64,000 nucleotides of DNA from Rhizomys pruinosus (lineage: Eukaryota > Chordata > Mammalia > Rodentia > Spalacidae). Below, piece by piece: positions 19,861 through 33,035 of the stretch; the stretch's first letter is position 1; each line of letters begins with the position of its first letter. The notes under the pieces are model-generated. The model searched no databases. It was not told the DNA's origin and saw only the letters and a program-made list of their open reading frames with translations. Made by a program: the position numbers and the translations under genes. The stretch covers positions 2,665,945 to 2,729,944 of the forward strand of contig VZQC01013731.1 of NCBI GenBank assembly GCA_009823505.1, written 5' to 3'.

Positions 19861-22589
19861 ATCAGCGAACAATACCCGTGACATCCAATATTTTGAAGAA
19901 AGTTTGACTTACTCTGGTACTGTAATCAGTAGAAGAGGAAGAAGCATCTGACATTTTGAGAAACAGGTAGTAGAGGAGTGGGGTATCCTTGTCATGGGTT
20001 AAATGGTATTTCCAGTCTCTCCTCAAGTCATCTCAGCGGCACTTCTTGACCTTCGCAACTGTTGATAGACCATTACACTGGGCGCCACTGGTGAAAGTGT
20101 GAAGGCAGTAGGTAAAGATGTGGGGATTCCTGGCTATAGATACAGGCATCTAAAGGAAACCACAGTTCCTGATACTCTCAGGGAATGAATTAAGAATTTA
20201 CACCCTTCAACCAATTAAATAACATGCATTTAGTAAGTATGTGCTTTTAAAACAACTCTATGGAATATACCAAAATGTAAGCCTTAGTTACTTTTCTTTC
20301 ATGATTTAAAAATTTGAAACAGAACTTAAATGGCAGAAATGGTAGAGTATTAGACTAAGGAGTCAGTGATGCCTGACGGGATAAGAGGAAGAGATGTAAT
20401 AATTCACCACCTGTAATTAGAACTTGACAGTGGATGAGCTTATTCGCAACCATAGAGACGTAGTTTTCGTTCTCTTATTTATTTCTACGTGTGGCCACCC
20501 AGTTGGAGTCATTTACGGACGCAACGCACGTCCGCCTGAGCCGAGTAAAACTGGAAAGGAACAAGAAATAACCGCTACGGATTCCATGTGGAGACTCACA
20601 CAGATGCTAGTGATAGGTAACTGTCTGGCGGGGGATGAGGATGGTGGTGAGGGAGGTTGGTAATGCACCAAGGTGGTGATGCTAAAAGGTGAAGCGGCTG
20701 AGAGATGGGGGCAGCCAGACCAACGCCCTGGCTTAACTAATCCGTTCCGGAGTGTTGTTTTGTTATTTGCATAAGCGCCACGTGATGGTTTTCACCCCCC
20801 TGCACCCTCCCCCCGCGCGGGATTGCGGCCATTCCAATGTCCCTTAGCACACTGGAGCTTCCCGTATGGCATAAAAGGAAGGCTGTGCAGAATCCACAAT
20901 TGTAACAACCCAACTGAGGCAAAAACAAAAAAACCAACCCAACAACCCACACATGGGAGTTTCACTAAATGCATTTGGCAAGCATTCTGTCTTCCCTTAA
21001 ATAAAATAAATTCCCTTAATAAAGCCAATGGAGGCAGAGTTGGTGGCGGGGGTGAGGGGTAGAAAGGATGGCCATGATTTATGACAAGGGAGGGAAAGGG
21101 CCTTGACGGCTCTGAACTACCTATTTAGATATTTAGAACTGCTGGCTCTAAAGCTAAGTTGTACACTGGTTTCTCTTTTTGTGCCAATACTTACATTTTT
21201 AAAAATATAACTTTTATGAATATCATCATTAGTGCTATAAGCATAGGGAAGTATAAGTTAATTCTACAGTAAAGTGATTATTAAATCCATTAGTCATATA
21301 CTGGGAATCCATAATTAACTTATTCTCCAGCATCAAGTAAATGATTCTACTGTGTGCTTTAAGAAAGCAATTGTTCACTAATATGCAAAATACAGCAGAA
21401 CTATTAGATCATAAAGCTATGCAATCTTATAATTAAATTATAAATTTTACATATTTTAATAATGTGCTTTATGTACTTTAATTGTTTTCTACATAAGATT
21501 AAAAGGAAGTGTCATGGTTTTTCTCAGACATATTATATCTTGACCTGAACTGTGCAATATTTAATAATAATTGATGAGTATCTACCAGGATGACAGGAAG
21601 TCTTTCATTTTCAGCAACATCATATATTTGTTTGGATTATTTGCAGAGAACGAAAATGAAGAAAAGCATTAGTCCCGTAAAGTGGAGTGTGGCGCTATAC
21701 CCTTGGGGTTTTCTTTGTTTTCCTTTTTTTTTTTTTTTTTTTTTTTTTTTGTTTGCTGTTATATAACAACCACAGGCATCCACATTCTCTGTGCAGGCCA
21801 CACAGATGGACTGGCCCCTCATTCACACTGCCTTGGTTGTATATGTGGGTAAAGGCAACATGCACATTAAATTCTCTGCAGGGAACTTGTGCACCCACAT
21901 GAGCAATCTATTGTTGTTATTGTATTCTAGATTAAATAATGATGCCATTATTTTCCATGTGCAGAATTAAATGTATTTGAAAGAACTGGGAAATACCACA
22001 GATCTGTGCTAAGGGGAGATGCCTCTATTTCTCTAAATCCTGATTGCTGCGGAGGGAACTGAAGTGCTGGTTCTCCTTCCTCTCTTTTGGATGGAGCTAA
22101 ACTCCCCCTTGGCATGGATATGCTATTGTAGCTTGCTTTCCAGTTTCCAGAAGTAATGTGCATAAAAGATGCCCTCTGCACAAGTAGAGTAAATGGTTCA
22201 TTCAGTCCTCCATTCATTTAGCAAACACTTATTGAGAATATACCAAATGTTCAGCCCTGAGCTCAACATTAGAGATGCAAAGATGAAAAAAAAAAAAAAA
22301 GGATGAATGTTTATTTTGACTTGGGTCCATGAAATGGCATATCACAATCTTATACAGCATATTAAGAAGCATATTAGTTGCCAAGGCTAACATAACAGGA
22401 TGATTTAATGGAAATTCATTTTCACAACTACAGAAACTGGATTTCCAGTCTCTCTTGCTTCCTGTGTTTGAAGATGTGAGTGCTCCTCTTTCTGCTCCTG
22501 CTGCTCCCCCACCTCCACCACCGTGGCCCCTCCCCTCCATGACCTACGCAGCTGCCTCCGGAGCCATAGAAGCTCAAATAAACTTAAAA

Positions 22590-22810
22590 AAGTTGTATTT
22601 TTTTATTTTTATGTGGTTGAGTGTACTGTCTGCATGCAGTGTTTTGTGCTCGTTAGTGCAATGCCCACGGAGGTCAGAAGAGGGTGTTGGGATACCCCTG
22701 GAACGAGTTAAAGACAGTTCTCTCAGACACCAATGTGGGTGCTGGGGATTGAACCCAGGTCCGCTGCAAGAACAGTCGGCGCTCTAACTGTAGGCCATCC
22801 TCCAGCCCCT
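22590..22810 (-). repeat. B2 SINE, noisy copy (mirror of 41313-41540)
   Basis: 'gtggttgagtgtactgtctg', 'caatgcccacggaggtcaga', 'ggtgctggggattgaaccca'. It has small deletions relative to its mirror ('gtaggccatcctccagcccc'). Confidence 0.88.
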
Positions 22811-23058
22811 CAAACTTTTTATAATTTCCCTTGGTCATGTTTGTTTTATCACAGCAACAAATGAACTATGCATAACCTTTAGAAGAGTAACTCTAGCCTG
22901 ACTATGCAAAGAAAAATAGGGGTCATTCAGGTGAAGTGTGGGGAACAGGACAGGCAGCTCCTGTCGATAGGCAAGTGTGCGATTTATCCTGAGTATGATC
23001 AGGCTGAGTGTGCCAGTGTTGGGGGGAAGGGACTGATGCCAGGTATAAGCTTTAGAGA

Positions 23059-23690
23059 TTGAGAGCCTCAGATAAGCGGAGTTCTCACTCTATGTTTTTT
23101 TTTAAAATATTTTTTTTAATCAAATCTAGACCCGTGTCCCCCCAGAAACCCCCACCCCACCATAGCGCATGCATGCCTTCCAAACATTCTATTTTCATCT
23201 CCTTCATCACGTTTTTCTCTGTCTTTCTCAATATTCGCCATGGGGAAGTTGACTGTTTTGAGAAGTTCAACGTTTCTGTCAGTTCTTTGATAGCAATACT
23301 TTCCTGTTGTTGTTGTGTGTTGTTGTTGTTTCCAGTATGCATCACTATAAATCCCAACTGCTTTGGACAAAGCTCAGGACCATGCACAGGAAATACTTAC
23401 AACTGGGTAATTGGCACGAGCATCCACCGAGAGATACCATTCGTAGTTTGTTTTTTTCTGGGACGGTTTTACTTCACTCAGCATGAGGTCCTCTAGCTCT
23501 AGCCATTTTTCCTGCAAAGCTCATGATGTTTTTTTTTTTTTTTTTTTTAAAAAATGAGAAAAAAAGGATTAAAGGAACTACATTTTTTTATCTAGTCCTC
23601 AGTTGAGGGGCTTTGGGTTGGTTCCAGCTCTTTTGCTATTGTAAAGAGACCTACAATAAACATGCTGCATGTAATCTCTCTGCGTGAGAG
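23059..23690 (-). mobile_element. L1 ORF2 C-terminus and 3' UTR (mirror of 40440-41035)
   Basis: The antisense copy of the L1 3' end in the right arm. Here the ORF2 end is interrupted by a T run (23529-23548) and frameshifts, whereas the mirror copy is open. The difference supports poorer sequence quality in this arm. Confidence 0.85.
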
Positions 23691-26600
23691 TGTTTTTGTG
23701 AAAAACTACCTGAGTCATCTCAGTTGTGGGCATCTCCAATGGGCTAAAATCACGCCAGTAAGGGCTGACTCAATAGAGCTATGGTGGTTTGGACATGCCC
23801 GTGTCGTGCAATGTCCACGGAGGTCAGAAGAGGGTGTTGGATTCCCCGTGGAACTGGAAAGTAAATACGGTTCTCAGCCACATGACCAACTAGCCACATG
23901 ACCTAGAGGAAGTGGACTTGTCTTTTTTGTTTGTTTGTTTTTTGGGTTTTTTTTTTTTTGAGACAAGGGTCTCTCTGTAGCCACAGCTGACTTGGACTCT
24001 CTAAGTAGACCAGCTGGCCTCAATCTTACGGAGAGCTATATCTTCTACCTCCCGAGTGCGGGGATTAAAGGTATGTGTCACCACGCCCAAACTATTTCCC
24101 TCTCTTGAAATGAAGATAGTAACAGTCCTTACCTCTTAGGTTATTATGAGGATTAAAAGAGTGAATTTAACACATTTTTTCTAACAGGATCTGGCACATT
24201 CTAAGAATGGCATTGATCTCGGCAACTTTGTTACTCAAAGGAAGCAAGTTTAACCCCTTGATGACTCTGACCATCATTCGCCACTTCCATTTGATTTATC
24301 TTTTAGCCAGACCACCTCACTATGTAGCCCTGGATGACCTAGAACTCTCTATGTATATCAGGCTGGCCTTTAGCTCATTATGTAGACCAGCCTTTTCTGG
24401 ATCTCATAGAGATCAGGTGTTGGGATGAAAGGCATGTGGCACCCTTTGTAAGTTGCTGCCTCAGTATCTTCTTTCTTATCCACAGTACTGCTTTCGTGGC
24501 GTGGTTCATTATCCTATCTGTGGCCTAAACTCAGCCGAGAAGGGTGGGGATATGGAGAGGGAGAGGAAGAGACAAAAAGAAAGAGAAGAGAGGAAAGGGG
24601 TAAAGATAAAGGAAAGGAAGAGGGGGGAAATGAGCTGTGAGGGGTGTATGACGAAAACGCAGTATGACATAGTGGCTGAGTCTATAATACCGATATTTAC
24701 ATGACGTATAAGAAATTCTTGAATACTAAATATTAAGGTAAGCATACCATTTATTATGGTTGCTTTTAATTTTAGATTAAATTTTGTCATAAATATGTAT
24801 TAGAGAAAAATAGTCTATATAGGTCTAACTCTACCCATGATTCCAACATCTTCTGGCAGTCTTGTATCTCTGGCAGAGAAGAGGGGACAATTGCATCCAC
24901 ATTCTAAATTCAAAATCATGGTACTTAGCTAATTAAAAATCTCAGACTTCAAAAATAAAATTGTGTGTTGAGCTCAGATTACTGCACACATGTGACTATC
25001 CTGTTTCAGGCCCTGGAACTAGAGGTGCAAAAGCTAAATATTAAGTAAACCTCACTTCTAGAAGAATGTTCTATTGATGGTTTCACACTGCTCTGGCAGT
25101 GTCCCTTAAAGTGTGGTCCACCCACCTCCAATTAGCATTTCTGGTGCTGAATATAACTAGGGCAAATCAGGTGCCTGTGCATTCAGAGAAGTAAGTCTGC
25201 AAGGCCTACTCAAGCAAGAGAGAGAAGGCTTTTTGGCTTTGGAAGTCCAGGGCTTAACTCTGCCATAAGGATGTGGAGAAAGCTGTGGATAAGTAGAATT
25301 AAGAAGTACATTGCCTAATACTGCAGTGCTCTTTTGAAAGAATTAGTTGTATGTTATACGGATCAGGAGAAAGCTATGGAGGATAAAGAAAGGCCAAACT
25401 TTTAAAGGAAAATGTATGAAGAATTTAGGCCCTGTTAGGCTTCCTTACTTGGATCCTCCTGTACTGTGGCTATCCAAAACAAACTTGACTTCCCAGAATT
25501 GGCTGACAGAGCAAGAGCTTGTTTAATTTGTGAGTCTTAGACACAAAATCATTCTTTGTGGCCACTCTGATATTGGCATATAGGAGATTTAGCTCTGTCC
25601 TGTTTATATAACAGCAGGTTGATAGATAGTAACTTCATAGTTGGATATTTATGAGAGGTTTCATTTCAAATAATATAGTTTTGGCCCATGGCAATGCTAA
25701 CGCTCTTACCCATTATTACGGTGAAGCTAAATCTTTAGGATATTGTAACTATAACTGCAGGGTCCGTTTGATCTACCCGGAAGAACTGCAAAAGTTAATA
25801 TTTTTCAAAGCAATGAAAGCTTTATTATAAAAAGTCTCATTAGGAAGTTATCTGTCCCTAAAACATATAGGCTACCAGAAGGTCAGATATATAAAGAGCA
25901 ACTTTTCATACTTTTCTTTCACCTTATGACTCTAATCCTATAACAAGAGTAAATAAAAATGAAAAAAATTTTTTTCTTGCCTTCCATTACAGAAACCAGG
26001 TACCAAATGCCCTCCAGCTAGGTCCCAGTTCTGAGGGAAGCTGGCAAGGCCCATCTCTCATAGTTTCTGGACAATAGCCCTTGCTCTGTTAGATACTGAG
26101 GCCTCTGCTGACAAATACTGTCCTCACCCCTGAAGACACCCATTATATTATAGGTGGGCTTCCTTTGTTCCAGCTTGAGACACTGATTATCTTATTTAAC
26201 ATTACTGGGGAGATCCTTAGGACTCTGTGGCTTTAAAATCTTTGTAATAAGATGTGAGATAGCCTTGGCAGCTGGGAAATTTCTGGATCTGGAAAGGAAG
26301 GATTGGTTGGATGTTAGAAAGACACTTTACAGATGGACTCTGGAAATTAGTAGAGAAGCATCGTGTTGCTCTCTGCAACTGTCCTGGAAGGGAAGGAGTA
26401 AAAGGACTTGCAGCACATAGACCCTCTGGGTTAGGGGGAAAGCAAGATTTAAAATGATTGGAGAAAATTTGGACAAGAATGAGGACAGCAGATAGCTTAG
26501 AAGGTTAATTTTTTTCTTTTTTGTTTTTATAATGCTACACTCTCTCTCCCTTTTGAGAGATCAGTGAGAGAGAAGTCGCACTCTGAATTTGTATTGAAGT

Positions 26601-26865
26601 CCTATCCACTACCACCTCTGACTATGAGACTGTGGCTGTATTCAGGGATAAGGCCTTTATAGAAGTGATGAAATCAAAGTGAGGACATTCAGGTAGGTCC
26701 AAACTTACAAAGGCTGCTGTCCTTGTAAGAAGAGGGAATTTGGATTTAGGCCCTTGGAAGGAGAAGGTCATATGAAGACATAGGAAGAGGATAGCCACCT
26801 GCAAGCCAAGGAGAGAGGTTTCACAAGAAACCCACCCTGCTAATAATATCTTGGACTTCTATCAT

Positions 26866-27260
26866 AATGTGGTAGTTACTTGTCTTGTTGCTGTCACAGA
26901 AGACATACAAGAAGCAACTAAAAGGAAGGAGGTTTACTTTGACTCACGGTTTGCCAGTGCAGAGAATATGGTCCATGGTGGTAGGAATGTGAGGCGGCTG
27001 GTTATATTGCAGGCCCAATCAGGAAGTGGAGAGAGACGAATGCTTGTGGTTTCAGCGCACTGTCCCTTTTATTTAGTCTGGGACATCAGCCCACGATGGT
27101 GCTGTGCCCATATTCAAGATGGCTCTTCCCACCTCAATTAAATTTATCTAGATAATTCTTCAAACATGTACAAAGAGTGTAACTTAATCTAGATAATTCC
27201 TCACATAATATGCAGAGGCTAACCTAATCTAAATAAACAATCAATAGACATGCCCAGAAG
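26866..27260 (+). repeat. Rodent interspersed repeat, DNA-transposon-like (mirror of 36995-37412)
   Basis: 'tggtagttacttgtcttgtt', 'gctgtcacagaagacatac', 'ggtccatggtggtaggaatg', 'ccacctcaattaaatttatc' and 'agaggctaacctaatctaaa' match the common rodent 'gttgctgtgataaaacacc' family that I associate with URR1-type elements. The family name is uncertain. Confidence 0.5.
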
Positions 27261-28499
27261 CTTGTCTCCTACGTGATCTTAGATCCTAGCCAGGTTGACA
27301 ATATTAATCTTCACAAGGAATGGATTGAATTGTGGATCCATAAATTTCGATTCTTTGAGCCTCCCAATCTGTGAAAACTTGTTATGGCAGTACTCACAAG
27401 TTGCGAAATCATTTGGAGGAAGAACAGGAGAAGAGAACTCTAATTCTAAACTGTGCAAATTGCCATAAACAGGTGGTATATCTCTTTGCTGTTCTTTTCC
27501 TCTTTTTTTCAAAATGAGATTTATTTTTAAGCGTGTGGCAGGGGAGGGATTGTGCACATGGTAGGCAGGTGCCCTCTGAGGCCAGAGGCATGGGATTCTC
27601 TTGGAGCTAGAGTTAGAGGTAGTTGTTAGCCACTTGATTTTGGTGCTAGAAACCAACCTCAGTTACTCTTCGAGAACAGTTTGTGCTCCTAACTGAGCCA
27701 CTTGTCTATCCCATGGCACCTATTTTCCAAGCATGAAGCACTAAACATCGAACACTTCTATGTCTTGTGCTTGGACACTTCAAGCTTCACTTACAGGCTC
27801 CATTCTCTGATGCTACAAAGTCTAGTATCTCACCCTAAATAAAAGGTTAGACTTTAAAGAGTTCAAGTTAGACTTTCATTTTTCATATATCTTTTGGTTT
27901 ATCAATTTGTCTTTTTTTTTCTTTTTGAGGACTAGGGTCTCTGTACCCCAGCTGTCCTAGTCACTCTGAGACCAGGCTGGCCTTGAACTTCACAGAAGAT
28001 CTGCCTGCCTCTGGCTCCGAAGTGCTGGATAAAGGCGTGGGCTACCTGCCTGGGGTTTATTCAGTTTTTAAGGAAAGAATTACTTTTGCTTTGTTCTTTA
28101 ATACAATACCTTAGAAAACAATGTTTATCAAATTTAGAAAAGATTCTATTTTAGTATTTCCCAAAGTGTGTTTCATAAAGGATCTATGAGGTTCTAATAT
28201 AATTTATTCATATACTTGCATTACTGTAGTCAATGAAATTTGAACACTTGAAAGCTGTTCAGAAAAAGAAAGGCTTCTCCAGAACTGAAAACTAAATTAC
28301 AAGTAATTCTCTAGGACCAGTCTGGGGGATGACATTTAACAAAACCTTTCATAAAATCTTTTGTCCGACTTATCTTGCATTATGGTTTTAATTTTTAGTG
28401 CCAAACTTTACAGTGGCTGCTTGACAACCAATGGTCTTGTTTCCCTTTTCATTTCCTTGCCCAAATGTCTTTCATTTTCTTGGGCCAAGGTAGCTATTT

Positions 28500-28880
28500 T
28501 AAGGTGCTACTATGGTTTGCGTATGTATTAAATGTGGCTCTGAAAGGGGCATGTGTTGGAACCAGGTCTATCAGTGTGGCCATGCTGGGAGGTTGGAGAC
28601 TACCTTTGGAAAAAGATTAAAGAATATTATGCTCTCATGAGCATGGGTTTTTATAAGAATAAGGCCAAGCTGATCATCCTCCTGCTTCTTGCTACACAGT
28701 GGGATCTAACTTCTCACATGTGATCCCACCACAGTCATCTACACAATTAGAGCATCCAAGTGGCACCCTTGCCCCGAGTTGCTCTTGCTGTTTGGATGCC
28801 AGCATCCACACATGAACCCCCAGGTCTGTACAAGTTAGTCGTCGTTAAGGTATTTTGGTTATAGTATGCCACATATACTG
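28500..28880 (-). repeat. Interspersed repeat of unknown family (mirror of 35395-35770)
   Basis: 'ttaaatgtggctctgaaagg' and 'ggaaccaggtctatcagtg' on plus, read on minus as 'attactataacaaaatacct' to 'acacatgcccctttcagagc', has the layout of an old repeat of the same style as the 'gttgctgtgataaaacacc' family. I cannot name it. Confidence 0.4.
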
Positions 28881-31254
28881 TATCTAAGTTTTTTTCCTTT
28901 CTAAGGCAACACTCATTTCTCTTGAGTAAACTACCTAGCACAAGTCTGAAGGTCAATAGACATTCCTTGCAGAAGATCCATGCAAAGTTTGTCCCCATTT
29001 CAGCCTTGCATGTAGCCAGGCTGCCTTTTTATTTTTGTAGTTATGGGTTTTTTTGTATATAGAAAAGCGTTGGAATGGTGTAAATGAGGGTTAAGAGAAT
29101 ATTATGTAAAGATAAGGAAGTGTGGGATGCTCAGTTTAGGGACTGACATACTAATTAGAAATTCTAGGAACTCTTCACACTCTTAGTGGCATTAGTTTTC
29201 TACTTCAACTGTCAAGAGAAAGCAAATGGGTTTATTTTAAGCCATCAGATCAACTTTAGTGTTTGCTGAGCCTCAAGAAAAAGAGCATCTGTTTTTGGAA
29301 ATAGATACCTGGTGGTTGATATCCATGTTTTGTTTTTAAGACTCTCTTAAATCAAGAGGTATAGAACCATTCATGCCAACAAAAGCCAGTTAAACCAGAA
29401 CCTGTGAGTCTTGTTTTTGTTAACCAATAAGGTGTGTTTTATTTTTTATACACAACCTCAGCAGCGAAAGTTACAATAAAAAGAGTTATCATTTACTGAG
29501 CATGCAGCAGTATGAAAGGCACTGAGGCAAGGGTTCTGCACACTTTGAATCAGTGTATAAACTGCACACATTGAATCACTGAAGCCAATGAGGGTGTTTC
29601 CTGTTTTATAGAGGAAGAAATAAAGTTCAGAGAGGGTAAAATGAGGTCACACGGTTTTATGTGATGGAGGCAGAACTATCTCAAACTCAAATGGATTCAG
29701 GTCAAGCCTGAACTCACCAATATACAAATTGAACCCTTCACAGAGTCAGTTCGATGCTCCATATCAACCTGGTGAGTTACTACTTTGGAGATGGTGAGCT
29801 CAGTGTGCATTTCTCAGATAGGAAGGAGGGGACATGTTCTTCTTATTGTTTGCTTTTCTTCAATTCATATTGTCTAACTCAATTTCTGATTTTGGAGACT
29901 TCTAACACCTCTACAAATGAGGCAAATGCACTGAATGAAACATTGATCCAAATACAACAGGTTTAAATCCTAGCTCTGCCATCTCCCAAATATATAATCT
30001 TTGGATGATTACTTAATCTCAATGATTCAGTGCTTCTTCATTTGTAAAATGATTGCATCTATCTTACAGTGTTATAATCAGGAGAAGAGATAGGTCAGAT
30101 GAAATCCTTGTTATGTGGTTGGCATTTAATAAATTGTCGCTGTGAACTAGTGTCTATGCACCCTGGATTCTGTGTATTTTATGTAACTCCGAACAAGCAA
30201 GTCTAAAATTATCAGAGAAGAAAGAAGCAAATGATAAAACCACTGATGGACTGCATTGTGGTGATTATTCTTAATATTTTCCTCCAGCAAACTCCATAAA
30301 AGTTACTTTATGCTGGTGTTCTATTTGGAAAACATTATAAAACTTTGAGGAGACAACAGTGCATGATAGCACAGTGCTTACCGAAGCACTGTATGCTTTT
30401 CTGATAAAGATATAGCTTTATTGCCCTTTATGTACCCTGTTGGTTAATACAGTAAGCAAATGGAAGATAATTTGAAATACCTTTACTACTATTTACAGTG
30501 TCAGAAAATACAACTTACCCTTAAAAATGCAAAGGATTCATTGCTGGCATTGTGTATACAACAAGTGCAAACAATTATAAAAACCCAAGAACAAAACGCC
30601 TGTAAAGCAGTATCATTGATTCTAAAGATCGTCTCATCTCTCTCTTTTCTCTCCTCCCTCCTCTCTCTCTCGCTGTCCTGACGATGAGATTAAACTTTCT
30701 TTCTGTGTTCTTGGAACCATTTACCCAGGTCAAAGATATCTTTCGTGATCTTCTCTGTAAGGGACTTTTAGAAAGAAGGGGTGAAAATCTGAGTCCTCTA
30801 TGCTAAGAAAAAAGGACTTTAAAAGTCATTTGAAGAAGAAGGATCTTTTGGGCCAAAGATTCCAGAGATGCTACTGGCTTGACTTTCTGGGGAAAGAATA
30901 GTCCTGGAGATTGAGAGAGACTATTGAGATACAGGTCACAGATAATTGCACTGTATCTCAATAGGGTTGTGGCTTTTTTAAAAATATGGTGATAATTGAA
31001 TCTTACAACCCTGTTTTTGTGTAGGGAGAACTCAAGCTGGAGGCATGGCATCATTTTGGGGAGATAATAGAAGCAGTGAAAAGAATATTGGACTTGGGGG
31101 ACATGACTCGAGTCCTGGCTGTGCTCTGTGTTTGATCTTGGATGTATCTTGTGATATTTTTGACCTCCATTTACTATTCTGTCACATAAGCTGATTAAAT
31201 TTCATGATGTACCAGCTGTATCACCAATTTTGATGCTTTAAAAGTGTAGCATAT

Positions 31255-31485
31255 GGGGGCTGGAGAGATGGCCTAGCGGTACGAGCGCCGACCGCTCTTG
31301 CAGAGGACCGGTTCGATCCCCAGCACCCACATGGCGGCCGAAGCCATCTGAAGCGCGCAGTTCCAGGAGGGCTCCAGCTTCCGGGGAATCCGAGACCCTC
31401 TTCTGACCTCCGCGGTCATTGCACGACACGGTGCACAGACTTGCCTGCAAACAGTAATTCATACATATGCAGAAATAAAAATTTT
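31255..31485 (+). repeat. B2 SINE, CpG-rich subfamily, at inner edge of left arm
   Basis: 'gggggctggagagatggcct' and 'agcggtacgagcgccgaccg' to 'cagaaataaaaattttg'. It is the mirror of 32793-33035 with several 1-3 base deletions and insertions ('aggaccggttcgatcccc', 'gaagcgcgcagttcc'). This is the inner end of the palindrome arm. Confidence 0.95.
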
Positions 31486-31490
31486 GACGT

Positions 31491-32792
31491 GTAACATATA
31501 TGTGGTCACATGTCTAATTAATTAGGACTCATTTGTATGACTTACGTCACACTTCCAACATATCTTCATATTTTTTTATCTCATTTTTAACTCTACTACA
31601 AACAGGTAGGATGGGTTGGTGCTTTTGTTTCATTTGACATATTAGGAAACTTAGGCAAATAGAGATTAAGTTAATGGCAGAGTCTAGGTCTCCTGACTCT
31701 CATTTCTGGGCTCCTACACTAAATTAAACTCAGATTAGTCTTTGGGGATATGTGTGAAAGAGAATGCAACTGAATTCTTTGTGGAAAAAGTAACTTGATA
31801 AATTATATTAAATTATTACAGTACATTAAAAAACAGAACTCTATTTCCCTTGTTGAGAATATGCCTTTGAATCCCACTGTGAATAGATTAAACGTATTTG
31901 TTTAGGATTAAGCAATATACAAACCCAGAAAAGGTACATCTCATAATCTTTTAAATGGATAATTTCTCCTGGGACTTCTTTACATTCTGAAAATTCACTT
32001 TATTATTGCATTCTAAGGTTTGTGGCTTTAAATGCCACGGCTTCTGAGTCTAACTTTTATTGGTGATATTTGTGGTTATCACTTTTCCACTGTCATTTTC
32101 CCGGTTCCTTTCGCTTTGCTCCATAGACACGATTTGATTTATGAATGAGAGCTTTTTGATTCTTCAAGATATATTTTGGTGAATTGGTTCAATAACTTGT
32201 TATTGAAAAGCAAAATCCATCAGGGGCATATCTGCCTACTTCCGCTAAAAAGAAATCTCCCATATGAACTAGCTGTTATTCATCAGTCATACCACAATTT
32301 CGGATTTATGAGAAAAATAGTATAGTAATGTATAGTATAGTATATATAGTATTTGGTCCAAGTTGTCTGTAAAGGTGGGTCCACTAAAGGCCCATTTTGA
32401 TGATCTCCTATAAGTATTGCAACAACAATTAAGCAAATTTATTAAATTCACAAAATAATATGACACAGTAACAACCAGATTGATAAGACTTTGCCTTTGG
32501 GCAGCACCAACTATACTGGGCAGGTCAGACTATAAGACGCCATAAGAATGAGAAGGACTGGGTGGGTGGGCAGTCTTTTCAAGTTCCCAACATTTGGAGG
32601 CGAGGCAGAAGAGCCTGTGCAAATCAAAGTCCAGTCGGGTGGACATGAGAGGTTCCAGGCAGCTGGAGTACAGGGAGACGCCTTTCTCAAAAGGACTAAA
32701 AAGAATGAAAAGGACTCTGAGTTTGAAGTTTTCCTGTTCTGTCCCTGCTCTGAAGAATGCATAGTTGTCAGAAATATCCTCTTCCTTCATGT
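31491..32792 (+). repeat. Block A', second direct copy, forming the palindrome I spacer
   Basis: A direct copy of 17233-18545 lying exactly between the two mirrored B2s. Mismatches with block A fall in clusters (31690-31740, 32230-32440, 32500-32660), as with two independently noisy reads. It includes a degraded B1-like piece at 32553-32700. Confidence 0.93.
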
Positions 32793-33035
32793 TTTAATTT
32801 TTATTATTTATTTCTGTATGTGTATGAATGTACTGTCTGCATGCAAGTCTGTGCACCCGTGTCGTGCAATGCCGCGGAGGTCAGAAGAGGGTCTCGGATT
32901 CCCCTGGAGCTGGAGCCCTCCTGGAACTGGAGCTTCAGACGGCTCTCGGCCGCCATGTGGGTGCTGGGGATCGAACCCGGGTCCTCTGCAAGAGCGGTCG
33001 GCGCTCTTAACCGCTAGGCCATCTCTCCAGCCCCC
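32793..33035 (-). repeat. B2 SINE, CpG-rich subfamily
   Basis: Full length, with 'gcaatgccgcggaggtcaga', the tandem 17-bp unit ('cctggagctggagccct' then 'cctggaactggagcttc') and 'aaccgctaggccatctctcc'. High CpG retention. Confidence 0.97.

Larger units (their letters stand above)
18700..31485 (+). repeat. Palindrome I, left arm (about 12.8 kb)
   Basis: The arm is the reverse complement of 32793-45180. Matching anchors are 18788 (atgcat) with 45126, 22000 (agatct) with 42109, 25999 (ggtacc) with 38272, and 31251 with 33039. The coordinate sums drift from 63919 through 64114 and 64276 to 64290, so the arms differ by accumulated indels, mostly at the outer end. From about 24700 to 30500 the arms are nearly identical. 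Between 18700 and 24700 patches of good identity alternate with stretches that barely align (for example 18880-19400 and 20440-20740). Contents mirror those listed for the right arm. Confidence 0.95.

Noticed and set aside
20424..20710. CpG-rich stretch considered as a promoter or CpG island
   Set aside because: The mirror arm (about 43560-43680) has ordinary AT-rich DNA at this place with few CpGs, so the CpGs here look like sequence errors.
23059..23496. 145-codon plus-strand ORF
   Set aside because: It runs antisense to the L1 3' UTR and ORF2 end seen clearly in the mirror arm.
32828..33010. Recurring 60-86 residue peptides beginning MYCLHA or MYECTVCM at 10220, 15240, 32757, 45436, 46514 and 59317
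   Set aside because: All are translations of the same B2 subfamily. Their similarity is due to the SINE, not to a gene family.
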